A stretch of DNA of 64,000 nucleotides from Mesorhizobium liriopis (GCF_024053505.1 NZ_JAMXQS010000002.1:496001-560000); one strand, 5' to 3'; counted from the first letter of the stretch, positions 41,704-51,736 are shown. The notes: generated by a model not told the origin, from the sequence alone. Numbers and translations: made by a program.

Positions 41704-42008
41704 ATTCTTTGCAGGCGCATCAAATCAAAAATTATCTTTATATTCGCAAATGTGGAAGGAGAGCTGAATAAAAAACTTGGTGTATATTGGTGCTGCTGGC
41801 CTGAAAAAATGCTATGACAAAGCTAATTATAAGTTTCTGAGTTGGTGTATCGAAGCAAAATATAAAGTAAAAAAGTTAAATGATGAAGGGTTATGGTAAT
41901 TGATTGATGAAAAGAAATATTATATTTTTCTAGTTGAGGAAGTAATTGCCGTGATAAACTCTAGATTGCTTGGCCTGCCCGCCTCCAAACAAGCGGAAAG
42001 CCTAAATG
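41704..42008. other. AT-rich intergenic stretch between convergent genes
   Basis: These 305 bases are strikingly AT-rich compared with the rest of the window. A 40-codon plus-strand frame starting at TTG 41777 and ending at 41899 (LVYIGAAGLKKCYDKANYKF as its first residues) follows an AAGGAGAG sequence, but it matches nothing I know. It may be a small foreign fragment; no function can be given. Confidence 0.4.
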
Positions 42009-44078
42009 TCATTTCAGTGCGCTTAGAGCGGACGATGGTCTAAAAACCTCCCTTCCTGTCCTCGAGTGCCACTCCTGCAGAGCTTCGGCTACTTTCTTGT
42101 ATCCGAGCGTTCGTGCCCAGAACATCGGTCCACCCTTGCCTCGAGGAAAGCCATAGCCGTTCGCCCAGACAACATCGATGTCGGATTCTCTTGCCACGAT
42201 ACCCTCATCCAGTATCCGTAGACCCTCGTTGACCATCGGGAAAAGTGTTCGTTCACAAATCTCCTGTGTTTCAATACGACGACGATCAACGCCCTTCTCA
42301 CTTGCGAGGCGCGCTGTCAGTTCAACGAGTTCAGCATTGGGCTGGGGCTCCCGCGGGCCAGCTCTGTAGTCATAGTAACCCATGCCGGCCTTTTGCCCAA
42401 ACTGGCCACGTTCACAGAGCGTGTCGGCGATATCAGCCTTCTTGCCGAGGGATCTCCGGTTTCTCCAGCTGATATCTAAGCCCGCGAGGTCCGCCATTTG
42501 AAACGGTCCCATCGGCCATCCGAATTCGGTAAAGGCCCGATCGACACCTTGGGGCGTCGCGCCTTCCAAGAGAAGCTGTTCAAGTTCCGCAGTGCGTGCG
42601 GCCAGCATTCTATTGCCGACGAAGCCGTGGCAGATACCAACGACAACGGGGATTTTTCCGATCGTCCTGGCGAGTGACAGAGCGGTCGCGACAACGTCGG
42701 GTGCTGTACTAGGTGTGCGCACGACTTCCAGAAGCTTCATAACATGGGCCGGCGAAAAAAAGTGCAGACCGATCATATCGGCCGGCCTTCCCGAAAGGAG
42801 TCCGAGTTCGCTGGGATCTAGATAGGACGTGTTGGTCGCAAAAATCGCACCGGACTTTGCGACAGCATTCAGTGTCTCGAAAATCTGCCGCTTGACTGCT
42901 TTGTCCTCGAAGGCAGCTTCAATCAACAAGTCACACTGGGCTAGTCCCTCAACGTTCGGAGAAGAGGTGATAAGCGCGACCCGCTGTTTGGCGACATCTT
43001 CGTTAAGAGATCCTCGCTTGACGGACGATGCGTAAACGTCGCGGATTCCGGCTAGGCCGCGTTCGAGGGCGTCGCGATCAGCGTCATGAAGAAGGACTGA
43101 GATGCCGCCATTGGCCAAAGCCATGGCGATCCCCCGGCCCATTGTACCCGCACCAATCACGCCCACTGTTTCGATCGAGCGTGGCAGGGTGGATGCAGGA
43201 AGGGTTGAGACCTTGGCTGCCTCTTTTTCGGCGAAAAACAAGTAGCGCTGCGCACGCGACTGTTCCCCCTCCTTGAGAAGTTCGAACGTCGACCGCTCGT
43301 TCGCAAGCGCTTCCTCGAAAGGAAGATGGAGGCCAGCAATCAGTGTCTCTGCAGCCTTTACAGGGGCCAGTAATCCTCGAGCCTTCTGCTGGACGCTGAT
43401 CTTTTCCTGTTCGAGCCAGTCCCAGTCGATGCCGGCTTCTTGGAACCGACCACTATCTCGCGTTGACTTCGAGCGCTTGCCTTCTGCCAGCGCTTCATGC
43501 GTGAATTCGATCGCAGCAGATACCACGCCGTCATCGGTGACTGCGTCGACGAGACCCATGAATTCCGCCTCGTCTGCGTTGATCAAGCGGCCCGTTGTAA
43601 TCATTTCTAAAGCCGCGCCTGGGTCGATCAGGCGCGGCAGGCGGACGGTCCCTCCTGCGCCAGGAATCAGGCCAAGTTTAACTTCTGGAAAACCGAGCCT
43701 GGTGGTGCGGTGCGCCACGCGAAACCGGCATGCGAGCGCGAGTTCGAGACCTCCGCCGAGCGTCGTGCCATGCAAGGCCGCCAGCGTCGGTTTCGCGAAC
43801 GATGCAAGCTCGGCGATCAAGGTACTCAAATCCGGCTGCCGCGTTGGCTTGTCGAACTCCGAGATATCGGCGCCAGCGCAAAATGTCCGCCCTGCACAGG
43901 TTAAGATCACTGCATCGACAGAGGTATCATCTCGCAGGTCTCGAAGTTCGATCATCAAACCATCACGAACCGCATGGCTGAGGGCGTTCACAGGTGGGTT
44001 GCTGATCGTGAGAATGGCAGCAGTGCCATCCATGCGCCTTGAAACGACTTCTGCGCTCACTTCATCCATGAAATTCAT
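42009..44078 (-). CDS. Bifunctional enoyl-CoA hydratase / 3-hydroxyacyl-CoA dehydrogenase
   Basis: A 689-residue fusion in FadB/FadJ/peroxisomal-bifunctional order. Residues 10-190 are the crotonase domain with the oxyanion-hole motifs CAGRTFCAGADI near 61-72 and GTTLGGGLELALA near 104-116, and the two acidic residues Glu112 and Glu132 of hydratases. From 303 comes the NAD-binding domain VGVIGAGTMGRGIA, then the catalytic His in GLHFFSPAHVMKLLEVV near 425 and two C-terminal dehydrogenase repeats. It hydrates 2-enoyl-CoA and oxidises the 3-hydroxyacyl-CoA. It follows the thiolase gene in the same direction, so the pair makes a beta-oxidation unit. Confidence 0.9.
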   Translation of the reverse strand: MNFMDEVSAEVVSRRMDGTAAILTISNPPVNALSHAVRDGLMIELRDLRDDTSVDAVILTCAGRTFCAGADISEFDKPTRQPDLSTLIAELASFAKPTLAALHGTTLGGGLELALACRFRVAHRTTRLGFPEVKLGLIPGAGGTVRLPRLIDPGAALEMITTGRLINADEAEFMGLVDAVTDDGVVSAAIEFTHEALAEGKRSKSTRDSGRFQEAGIDWDWLEQEKISVQQKARGLLAPVKAAETLIAGLHLPFEEALANERSTFELLKEGEQSRAQRYLFFAEKEAAKVSTLPASTLPRSIETVGVIGAGTMGRGIAMALANGGISVLLHDADRDALERGLAGIRDVYASSVKRGSLNEDVAKQRVALITSSPNVEGLAQCDLLIEAAFEDKAVKRQIFETLNAVAKSGAIFATNTSYLDPSELGLLSGRPADMIGLHFFSPAHVMKLLEVVRTPSTAPDVVATALSLARTIGKIPVVVGICHGFVGNRMLAARTAELEQLLLEGATPQGVDRAFTEFGWPMGPFQMADLAGLDISWRNRRSLGKKADIADTLCERGQFGQKAGMGYYDYRAGPREPQPNAELVELTARLASEKGVDRRRIETQEICERTLFPMVNEGLRILDEGIVARESDIDVVWANGYGFPRGKGGPMFWARTLGYKKVAEALQEWHSRTGREVFRPSSALSALK

Positions 44079-44129
44079 CCTGTCTGAACTTGGCTGTCGG
44101 CTTGTTTGCCGAACCGTCCGTCACACCCG

Positions 44130-45332
44130 TCACACCCGTTCCAAGCTGACTGCGATGCCTTGGCCGACGCCGATGCACATGGTGGCAAGTGCACGTTGTT
44201 TGGCGGTCAGGCTCAGTTCGAGGGCAGCGGTACCGGTGATGCGGGCGCCTGACATGCCGAGCGGATGACCGAGTGCAATGGCCCCACCGTTGGGGTTCAC
44301 ACGTGGATCGTTGTCAGCGATGCCCAGATCGCGCAACGTGGCGAGGCCTTGGCTGGCAAAGGCTTCGTTGAGTTCGATCACGTCGAAGTCCGACTGCTTC
44401 AGGTTCAGCCGAGCCATCAGTTTCTTGGAAGCAGGGGCGGGCCCGAAGCCCATGATGCGGGGAGCAACACCCGCTGTGGCCCCACCCAGAAGGCGCGCGA
44501 TCGGTGTCAGGCCATGCCGCTTGGCGGCTGCTTCGGATGCGATGATCAGAGCGGCAGCCCCATCATTCACACCCGATGCATTGCCCGCCGTCACCGTGCC
44601 GCTCTCGCGGAAAGGCGTTGGAAGCTTGGCCAACGCTTCAAGCGTGGTTGCACGGGGGTGCTCGTCGCGATCCACCACCTTTGGATCGCCTTTCCTTTGC
44701 GCGATGGTGACCGCCACGATCTCGCGAGCCAGGCGGCCGTTTCCTTGGGCTTCAGCGGCCTTCTCCTGCGAGCGCAGGGCAAAGACGTCCTGATCTTCGC
44801 GGCTGATCTGAAAGTCCGCAGCCACGTTCTCACCTGTCTCGGGCATGGAATCGACACCGTACTGCGCCTTCATCAGGGGGTTCACGAAGCGCCAGCCAAT
44901 GGTGGTGTCGTGGATCTCGGCATGACGCGAGAAAGCGCTCTCGGCTTTGGGCATCACAAAGGGCGCGCGCGACATCGACTCCACGCCGCCTGCAATCATC
45001 AACTCGGCTTCGCCCGCCTTGATGGCGCGTGCCGCAACCATCACCGCATCCATGCCTGAGCCGCAAAGGCGGTTGATCGTGGTGCCCGTCACCGTCTCGG
45101 GCAGCCCAGCAAGCAGCAGGGCCATGCGCGCAACATTGCGGTTGTCCTCGCCCGCCTGGTTGGCACAGCCAAAGACCACGTCATCCACGGCGTCCCAATC
45201 GATGGTCGGATGTCTTTCCATCAGCGCGCGCAAGGGCACCGCGCCCAGATCGTCCGCACGCACTGAAGACAGTGCCCCGCCAAAGCGACCGATCGGGGTG
45301 CGAACATAAGAACAAATGAAAGCGTCAGGCAT
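44130..45332 (-). CDS. pcaF: Thiolase, 3-oxoadipyl-CoA thiolase type
   Basis: A 400-residue thiolase with all active-site residues: Cys90 (NRLCGSGMDAV), His356 (GHPLGMSGAR) and Cys386 (TMCIGVGQG). The N-terminal YVRTPIGRFGGALSSVRADDLGA and length of 400 match PcaF/PaaJ, which split 3-oxoadipyl-CoA into succinyl-CoA and acetyl-CoA, more than PhbA-type enzymes. Specificity is judged by recalled similarity. The gene is more GC-rich than the fused hydratase gene downstream. It is divergent from the aminotransferase operon across the TetR-type palindrome. Confidence 0.82.
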   Translation of the reverse strand: MPDAFICSYVRTPIGRFGGALSSVRADDLGAVPLRALMERHPTIDWDAVDDVVFGCANQAGEDNRNVARMALLLAGLPETVTGTTINRLCGSGMDAVMVAARAIKAGEAELMIAGGVESMSRAPFVMPKAESAFSRHAEIHDTTIGWRFVNPLMKAQYGVDSMPETGENVAADFQISREDQDVFALRSQEKAAEAQGNGRLAREIVAVTIAQRKGDPKVVDRDEHPRATTLEALAKLPTPFRESGTVTAGNASGVNDGAAALIIASEAAAKRHGLTPIARLLGGATAGVAPRIMGFGPAPASKKLMARLNLKQSDFDVIELNEAFASQGLATLRDLGIADNDPRVNPNGGAIALGHPLGMSGARITGTAALELSLTAKQRALATMCIGVGQGIAVSLERV

Positions 45333-45366
45333 CAGGAAAACTCCACGCGACTAGACTAAAAAATAT

Positions 45367-45419
45367 TGATTGATTGAGCAATCAGTTTTCTTGACAGCGC
45401 CGTTGCTCGGACGGTAAAT
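45367..45419 (+). promoter_or_regulatory. TetR-type operator and promoter of the aminotransferase operon (site 1)
   Basis: TGATTGATTGAGCAATCA (45367-45384) matches the perfect palindrome at 55890-55907 in 16 of 18 positions. Six bases on is a perfect -35 TTGACA (45391-45396), and 17 bases later a -10-like GTAAAT (45414-45419). The site lies between divergent pcaF and aminotransferase genes. Both the operator and its distance to TTGACA are conserved with site 2, which supports a common repressor. Confidence 0.7.
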
Positions 45420-45515
45420 CTCGAGACATCCAGCGTTCAGACCGCAGCGCGCTCTGTTCCGATACGGACATATTGCGCTGTGACTGACTCAGACTGAGAA
45501 CAGGGGGGACGTTCC

Positions 45516-46904
45516 TTGAATAAGATGCCAGGCTCACAGTGGGGCGCTACGGAAACGCAAGCTTCGGCGCGCGAGCATTTGCTGGTGCCTGCCGAGGAAA
45601 TGGCGAAGCTTGGGCAAAGCCAGAAGCCTTTGCTCGCCTATGGCGATGGGATCTATGTCGTGGATTCCGAGGGGCGTCGGCTCATTGACGGTCCTGGGGG
45701 CATGTGGTGCACGCAGATTGGCTACAATCGTCGTGAAATCGCCGACGCGCTGGCTGAGCAGGCTCTGCGGCTGTCTTACAATTCGCCGTGGTATACGATC
45801 AATTCGCCCGCATCGGAACTCGCTGAACGCGTCGCCAAGGAAACACCGGGTGATCTCAACCGCGTCTTCTTCACGACGGGCGGGTCGACAGCGGTCGATA
45901 CGGCCCTGCGCTTTTCGGAATATTATAACAATGTGCTGGGTCGGCCGGAAAAAAAGCAGATCATCGTCCGCCGCGAAGGTTATCATGGAAGCACGAGCCT
46001 AACGGCAGCCTGTTCTGGTCGCGCGGGCAACTGGCCGAATTTCGATATAGCCTCAGAGCGTATCACGTTCATATCGAGCCCGAGGTTTCGTCCCGCGAAG
46101 GGCTTGTCGGAAGCCGAATTTCTCGATGAACTCGTTCAGGAATTCGAGCAGACGATTGAGCGGATCGGTCCTGAAAAAGTCGCGGTGTTTCTAGCCGAGC
46201 CGCTTCTCGCTTCGGGCGGCGTTATCATTCCGCCCAAAGGCTATCATGCCCGGATGAAAGAAGTCTGTGAGCGCCACGACATCATCTACGTGTCGGACGA
46301 AGTGGTAACCGGCTTCGGACGTTGTGGTGAATGGTTTGCATCCGAAGCGGTTTTTGGCGTCGTTCCCGACATCATCACCTTCGCGAAGGGAGTAACGTCC
46401 GGCTATGTTCCCTTGGGAGGCCTGGCAATCTCGGAGCAACTTCTTGCTCGCGTTAGCGGCGCCAATGCCAAAGGTGGCTTCTTCACTAACGGCTACACCT
46501 ATTCGGGCCATCCCGTCAGCTGCGCGGCGGCTATCGCAAATATGGACGTAATCGAAAAGGACGGGATTCTCGATCATGTAAGGGAGCTCGCTCCATACTT
46601 CGCCGAGCGCCTCATTGAGCTCAAAACCTTGCCCTGCGTGGTCGACGTGCGCGCGAGTGGTTTGGTTGGCTGCGTCGAGTGCATGCTGGATCCGGACGCG
46701 GACGAGCCGACTGCGCTCGACAAGCGCCTTGGCTCGCTGATCGACAAGCACTGCTTCGAACTCGGCCTAATCGTGCGTCCGCTTGGCAACATGTGCGTGA
46801 TGTCGCCTCCATTGGTGATCACTAGGGAAGAAGTCGACACCATGGTCGATATCCTCCGGCAAGGCATCGTCTTGGCAACAGAAGACATGCGAACCAGCGG
46901 CTGA
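45516..46904 (+). CDS. Class III omega-aminotransferase
   Basis: A 462-residue PLP enzyme of fold type I, class III. Key residues: Asp261 (VSDEVVTGFGR), which pairs with the PLP nitrogen, and the Schiff-base Lys291 (ITFAKGVTSGY); the N-terminal GIYVVDSEGRRLIDGPGGMW and the GGSTAVDTALRF near 122-133 are typical of omega-amino acid/diamine:pyruvate transaminases. TTG 45516 is taken as start because AGGGGGGA ends 6 bases before it; ATG 45525 is an alternative. It heads the operon with an aldehyde dehydrogenase directly after, so it should turn a terminal amine into an aldehyde. Confidence 0.88.
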   Translation: MNKMPGSQWGATETQASAREHLLVPAEEMAKLGQSQKPLLAYGDGIYVVDSEGRRLIDGPGGMWCTQIGYNRREIADALAEQALRLSYNSPWYTINSPASELAERVAKETPGDLNRVFFTTGGSTAVDTALRFSEYYNNVLGRPEKKQIIVRREGYHGSTSLTAACSGRAGNWPNFDIASERITFISSPRFRPAKGLSEAEFLDELVQEFEQTIERIGPEKVAVFLAEPLLASGGVIIPPKGYHARMKEVCERHDIIYVSDEVVTGFGRCGEWFASEAVFGVVPDIITFAKGVTSGYVPLGGLAISEQLLARVSGANAKGGFFTNGYTYSGHPVSCAAAIANMDVIEKDGILDHVRELAPYFAERLIELKTLPCVVDVRASGLVGCVECMLDPDADEPTALDKRLGSLIDKHCFELGLIVRPLGNMCVMSPPLVITREEVDTMVDILRQGIVLATEDMRTSG

Positions 46905-46981
46905 TCACGCACCCAGCGTGTTCCGGCTTACTAGAACATCTTTGATTTTGGGTACTCGAAGTCGATCTCGGAGGCACACTC

Positions 46982-48478
46982 ATGAATGTTGAACTTAAGT
47001 CAGATTGGCACCGTCGTGCAGAGGCATTGAAACTGCCAAGCAAGGCCTTCATTGATGGCGCTTACGTCGATGCCTTGTCCGGCGAGACGTTCGACTGCGT
47101 CTATCCGGGTTCCGGTAAGGTCATCGCTTCGGTAGCTGCATGCGGCCCGGCTGACGTCGATCGCGCAGTGCGCTCAGCGCGCAAAGCTTTCGAAAGCGGG
47201 GCTTGGTCTCGCACAGCGCCTACCGAGCGCAAGAAGGTGCTCCTACGCTTTTCAGAACTACTGCTCGAGAACCGCGAGGAACTTGGCCTGCTCGAAACGC
47301 TGAATGTTGGCAAGCCGATCACCAACAGTACAAATGGCGATATCCCTAGTGCCGCGAATTGTATCGCTTGGTATGCCGAAGCCATCGACAAGGTGTATGG
47401 CGAGGTTGCGGCGACGAGCGATGACATGACCACGCTGGTTGTTCGCGAACCGGTCGGCATCGTTGCCGCGGTCGTACCTTGGAACTATCCGCTTTCCATG
47501 GCGGCGTGGAAGCTTGGGCCTGCGCTTGCAACCGGCAACTCGGTTATCCTCAAGCCAGCGGAGCAGTCACCGTTTACGGCCCTACGCATCGCGCAACTTG
47601 CGATCGATGCCGGCCTTCCGGCGGGCGTTCTCAATGTGCTTCCCGGTCTTGGGCATGTCACTGGTAAGGCCCTCGGCCTCCACATGGATGTGGACTGCGT
47701 GGGCTTCACCGGCTCCACAGAAGTCGGCCGCTATTTCATGCAGTACTCCGGTCAGTCCAACATCAAGCGCATCGGCTTGGAACTTGGCGGCAAGTCCCCG
47801 CAGGTAGTGCTTGCCGACTGTCCCGATCTCGATGTGGCGGCACGTACCGTGGCTGCCGGTATCTTCAGCAACACGGGGCAGGTTTGCAATGCGGGATCCC
47901 GCCTAATCGTTGAAGACAAGATCAAGGACAAATTTCTCGAAAAGGTCTTGGCGCACGCCAACGACCTCAAGCCCGCCGACCCGCTCGACCCGTCGACCAA
48001 ACTCGGCTCGATCGTTTCAGAAGAGCAGCTGAACCGGGTCATGTCTTATATCGAGCAGGGCCTTTCCGGCGGTGCGCGGATCATCGCTGGTGGGAACCGC
48101 GTCGCTCAGGAAACCGGCGGTTTCTTTGTCGAGCCAACGGTGTTCGACGGGGTCGCGAACAACATGAAGATTGCGCAGGAAGAAATTTTTGGCCCGGTCC
48201 TTTCAGCTATCACTGTGCGTGATTTCGATGAGGCCATGAGCGTCGCCAACGACACGATCTACGGGCTCGCTGCAGGTGTGTGGACTGGTGATCTGAAAAA
48301 GGCGCACAGGGCGGCGAAAGCCATCAAGGCCGGCGTGGTCTGGGTGAACTGCTTTGACCGTGGATCGATGTCGGTTCCCTTTGGCGGCTTTAAGCAATCC
48401 GGCTTTGGTCGTGACAAGTCACTGCATGCCATGGACAAGTACTCCGACCTCAAGGCCATCTGGATCAATCACGGATGA
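46982..48478 (+). CDS. Aldehyde dehydrogenase (PuuC/aminoaldehyde type)
   Basis: A 498-residue NAD(P)-dependent aldehyde dehydrogenase with VPWNYPLSM near 165, FTGSTEVGR near 242, Glu267 (LELGGKSPQ) and Cys302 (TGQVCNAGSR). The style is that of PuuC/aminobutyraldehyde dehydrogenases. GGAGG precedes ATG 46982. It lies between the aminotransferase and the acyl-CoA ligase, with which it overlaps by 4 bases (ATGA). It should oxidise the semialdehyde formed by transamination to a carboxylate. Confidence 0.88.
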   Translation: MNVELKSDWHRRAEALKLPSKAFIDGAYVDALSGETFDCVYPGSGKVIASVAACGPADVDRAVRSARKAFESGAWSRTAPTERKKVLLRFSELLLENREELGLLETLNVGKPITNSTNGDIPSAANCIAWYAEAIDKVYGEVAATSDDMTTLVVREPVGIVAAVVPWNYPLSMAAWKLGPALATGNSVILKPAEQSPFTALRIAQLAIDAGLPAGVLNVLPGLGHVTGKALGLHMDVDCVGFTGSTEVGRYFMQYSGQSNIKRIGLELGGKSPQVVLADCPDLDVAARTVAAGIFSNTGQVCNAGSRLIVEDKIKDKFLEKVLAHANDLKPADPLDPSTKLGSIVSEEQLNRVMSYIEQGLSGGARIIAGGNRVAQETGGFFVEPTVFDGVANNMKIAQEEIFGPVLSAITVRDFDEAMSVANDTIYGLAAGVWTGDLKKAHRAAKAIKAGVVWVNCFDRGSMSVPFGGFKQSGFGRDKSLHAMDKYSDLKAIWINHG

Positions 48479-50124
48479 GCCGCTTACCGGTCCTTTCGGA
48501 AGCTGTTCCGGATGTCGCCGAGCGGCGGCGGCGGATCGAAGCGGAACCGTTGCCGGCAAATATCGGCGCGCTGATCGACGAGGCGGCCGTCGAAGCCGGT
48601 GACAAGGTTCTCTGGAACTTCTTTGAAGCTGGGTCGACGATCACCTACAAAGAGATGCGGCGGGCGGTCAACGGGATAGCCGCTCGGCTGACGGAACTAG
48701 GTGTCGGCAAAGGCACGCACGTGGCCGTGATGCTGCCCAACATTCCCGAGTTTCCGCTTTGCTGGCTGGCGCTTGGGCGGATAGGAGCCGTCATGGTTCC
48801 TGTCAATGTGAGCTATCGCGAGCGCGAGCTCGCGCATGTGGTGAATGATGCGCAGGCAACTCTGATCGTCGCCCATGCCGATTGCATGTCAGTGGTCGAA
48901 GCATGCCTGGATCAGGGACTGGTCGAACTTCTGCCTTCTCGAGTGGTGCTCGTCGGCAAAGACAACGTGTCATCCAAAAGCGAAACGCATATGTGGAGCG
49001 ATATCGCAAGCGAGCCGCTGGAACGGTTCGACGTGTCCGAACCTGTTTCGCACGACGATCTCCTCAACATCCAATACACATCGGGTACTACGGGCTTTCC
49101 CAAGGGCTGCATGCTCACGCAGCGCTACTGGATTTCCAGTGGCAAGGTGAACGCATTTCGTGACGGCCGCCGCTTCGAGCGCATTCTCGCTTCTACGCCG
49201 TTCTTCTACATGGACCCGCAGTGGCTTCTCCTGATGACGCTCTATCAGCGGGCCACACTGTTTGTCGCCGCGCGCCAGAGCACCAGCCGCTTCATGCAAT
49301 GGGTGCGTGAGCACCGGATTAATTTCTGCCTTCTGCCTTGGGTGCTTCATTCGCAGCCCGGACATGAACACGAAAACCAGAACGAGATCGTGCGCGCCAA
49401 CATCTACGGCGCCCCCAAGGATATCCATGCTAAGCTCGAAATACGCTACGATCTGAACGCGCGCGAAGCTTTCGGCATGACGGAGATTGGCCCAACTCTG
49501 TTCATGCCGCTCGAGCGTGAGGACATGGTTGGGTCAGGCTCGTGCGGCGTTCCCTGTCCATTCCGCGAAACAAAGGTGGTGGGCGAGGCCGGCGAGGAAC
49601 TACCCCCGGGCGAGGTCGGTGAGCTTCTGGTCCGCGGACCGGGCATCATGAAAGGTTACTACCGCAACGCCGAAGCCACAGCTGCCGCGTTCACGGATGG
49701 CTGGTTTCACACTGGCGATCTGTTTCGAAAGGATGCCGATGGCTTTCATACGATTGTGGGCCGAAAAAAGGATATGATTCGGCGCAGTGCGGAGAACATC
49801 GCCGCACGCGAAGTGGAATCCGTCCTGAATGCCGTGCCCGCGGTTGCCGAATCTGCTGTCATCGGCGTGCCGGACCCCCTGCGGGGCGAAGAAGTCAAAG
49901 TCTACATCAAGCTCGTCGGGGACGCCGTGGCGGAAGACGTGCTGCCCCGCATTATCGAAGCGGCCCAGCGCGGGCTGGCGCCTTTCAAGGTCCCCCGCTT
50001 CTATGCCTTCCGGGACGAGTTTCCTCGCACGGTTTCGCTTAAGATTGCCAAGCAGCTCCTGGCACAAGAAACCGACGATCTTCGCGCCGGCAGTTTCGAC
50101 CGTGTGGAAAGCCGATGGCTGTAA
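48475..50124 (+). CDS. Acyl-CoA ligase (AMP-forming), CaiC-like
   Basis: A 549-residue member of the ANL superfamily. The P-loop-like YTSGTTGFPKG is near 203, the YG/F-x-x-TE motif reads AFGMTEIGPT near 335, the hinge Asp in HTGDLF near 422, and the A10-type Lys region GRKKDMIRRSAENIA near 435-449 with RGEEVKVYI after it. Arg-Arg-Ser-x-Glu-Asn-x-Ala in place of Arg-Ser-Gly-Glu-Asn-Ile resembles carnitine/crotonobetaine-CoA ligases. It activates a carboxylate to its CoA ester, most likely the product of the preceding dehydrogenase. Confidence 0.85.
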   Translation: MSRLPVLSEAVPDVAERRRRIEAEPLPANIGALIDEAAVEAGDKVLWNFFEAGSTITYKEMRRAVNGIAARLTELGVGKGTHVAVMLPNIPEFPLCWLALGRIGAVMVPVNVSYRERELAHVVNDAQATLIVAHADCMSVVEACLDQGLVELLPSRVVLVGKDNVSSKSETHMWSDIASEPLERFDVSEPVSHDDLLNIQYTSGTTGFPKGCMLTQRYWISSGKVNAFRDGRRFERILASTPFFYMDPQWLLLMTLYQRATLFVAARQSTSRFMQWVREHRINFCLLPWVLHSQPGHEHENQNEIVRANIYGAPKDIHAKLEIRYDLNAREAFGMTEIGPTLFMPLEREDMVGSGSCGVPCPFRETKVVGEAGEELPPGEVGELLVRGPGIMKGYYRNAEATAAAFTDGWFHTGDLFRKDADGFHTIVGRKKDMIRRSAENIAAREVESVLNAVPAVAESAVIGVPDPLRGEEVKVYIKLVGDAVAEDVLPRIIEAAQRGLAPFKVPRFYAFRDEFPRTVSLKIAKQLLAQETDDLRAGSFDRVESRWL

Positions 50125-50136
50125 GGGGTCTGTGTG

Positions 50137-51729
50137 ATGGCTGAAACATGGGATGCCGTCGTCGTGGGAGGCGGGCACAATGGTCTCGTCTGCGGAGCTT
50201 ATCTGGCACGTGCGGGCGCCCGGGTCTGTGTTCTTGAACGGCGCTCCCTGACAGGCGGTGCTGCCGTCACCGAGGAAGTTTGGCCAGGATACAAGGTTTC
50301 GACCGCTTCCTACATCATGGGTCTTCTGCAGCCTAAGATCATCTTGGATCTGGAACTTCAGAAGCATGGTTTCGAGGTGATGGATACGCCGCCTGCCGTA
50401 TTCCCCCTAGCAAGCGGAAAAATTTTCACTGCGTGGGGGAGCGCGGACAAATTCCTTGCCGAAATTGCAAAATGCTCGATGAAGGATGCGGAGGCCTATC
50501 CACATTATCGCGCTCATCTCATGGGATTGGCGCCATTCCTCAAGCAGTTGATGTTCGAAACACCGGTCGATCCGGGGAGCAAATCGCCTCGCGACTTGGC
50601 GCGGCTGAGCGGGTTCGTCTGGCGCTTCCGCAAGATCGGATCGAAGTTCTTCGACATCTACGATTTGCTCACGCTGAGTGCATATGACTATCTCAGCCGA
50701 TGGTTCGAGTCGGACGAGGTAAAGCTTGTTTTAGGCTTCTTTGCCGGAGGCGGCGGTGGAAACTCTTCCCTCCGTACGCCCGGCTCGGCGTATATGCTGG
50801 TACGATCGGTGGTGCGGGATCAGGACACGCCGGCAGGCCCCTCCGGTTTCGTGAGAGGCGGCATGGGAGCGATCTCAGACGCGATACGGCGCTCTGGCGA
50901 GGCTCACGGCATGGTGGTTCGCACCGACGCGACCGTGGATGAGATTCTCGTCGAGAACCATGCGGCCACCGGCGTTAGGCTTCAGGGCGGAGAAACGATC
51001 CGAGCCAAGATCGTGATTGCGAACGCCAACGCCAAGACAACCTTTCTGAGGCTTCTCCCTGCCCACGCGTTGCCTGCGCCGTTCGTCCGGCAGATCGAGA
51101 GCTTCCGTTCCCAATCGACTGTCTTTCGCATCAATCTCGCCCTTGATGGTTTGCCGTCCTTTCCTGCGATCCAGGCTGAGGGACGCAACGCCTATCCGGC
51201 GCAGGTCACGATCGGCGACAGCGTTGATTACATGGACCGTGCACATGACCAAGCGCGCTACGGCCGCATCGCCGACAAGCCGTTTCTGATCGTCAAGACG
51301 CCGAGCGTGGTCGATCCCACCCTTGCGCCAACGGGCCACCACGTCATGAACATCTTCGGGGGCCATGCGCCCTATGAGTTAAGGGACGGCGACTGGGACA
51401 CTCGGCGAGAGGAACTCTACGAAACAGCGATGAACGTCTTGCGCGCGCATGCGCCCGACATCGACCGCCATATCCTTCACCGCCAGATTCTGACGCCACT
51501 CGACCTCGAACGCATTTTCGACCTGCCTAACGGGCATGTCCACCATGGCGAGATCAGCGCGGACCAGATCTTCTTCCGCCGACCTGCGCCGCATTACGCG
51601 GATTACCGCACGCCGGTGAAGCGGCTCTACCAATGCGGCGCTTCTACCCATCCGGGCGGGGGCGTCACGGGTGTGCCGGGTCACAACGCGGCGCGGGTCA
51701 TCCTTTCCGAACGGCGGCAATGGAGCTGA
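50137..51729 (+). CDS. FAD-dependent oxidoreductase (phytoene-desaturase/PYROXD2-like)
   Basis: A 530-residue flavoprotein. The dinucleotide-binding motif VVVGGGHNGLVCGAYLARAG is at 6-25 and is followed by VLERRSLTGGAAVTEEVWPGY, the signature of the amine-oxidase/phytoene-desaturase superfamily; the C-terminal HPGGGVTGVPGHNAARVIL closes the FAD site. The GxxxNGL variant is that of the PYROXD2/CrtI-like NAD(P)/FAD-dependent group. ATG 50137 is preceded by AAGGGG. It could introduce a C=C or C=N bond, and may take the place of an acyl-CoA dehydrogenase, which is missing in the cluster; this is a guess. Confidence 0.83.
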   Translation: MAETWDAVVVGGGHNGLVCGAYLARAGARVCVLERRSLTGGAAVTEEVWPGYKVSTASYIMGLLQPKIILDLELQKHGFEVMDTPPAVFPLASGKIFTAWGSADKFLAEIAKCSMKDAEAYPHYRAHLMGLAPFLKQLMFETPVDPGSKSPRDLARLSGFVWRFRKIGSKFFDIYDLLTLSAYDYLSRWFESDEVKLVLGFFAGGGGGNSSLRTPGSAYMLVRSVVRDQDTPAGPSGFVRGGMGAISDAIRRSGEAHGMVVRTDATVDEILVENHAATGVRLQGGETIRAKIVIANANAKTTFLRLLPAHALPAPFVRQIESFRSQSTVFRINLALDGLPSFPAIQAEGRNAYPAQVTIGDSVDYMDRAHDQARYGRIADKPFLIVKTPSVVDPTLAPTGHHVMNIFGGHAPYELRDGDWDTRREELYETAMNVLRAHAPDIDRHILHRQILTPLDLERIFDLPNGHVHHGEISADQIFFRRPAPHYADYRTPVKRLYQCGASTHPGGGVTGVPGHNAARVILSERRQWS

Positions 51730-51736
51730 TTTGCCG

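Noticed and set aside
41901-41910. TGATTGATGA as a third TetR site
   Set aside because: Only one half-site is present and it lies between the ends of convergent genes, not at a promoter.
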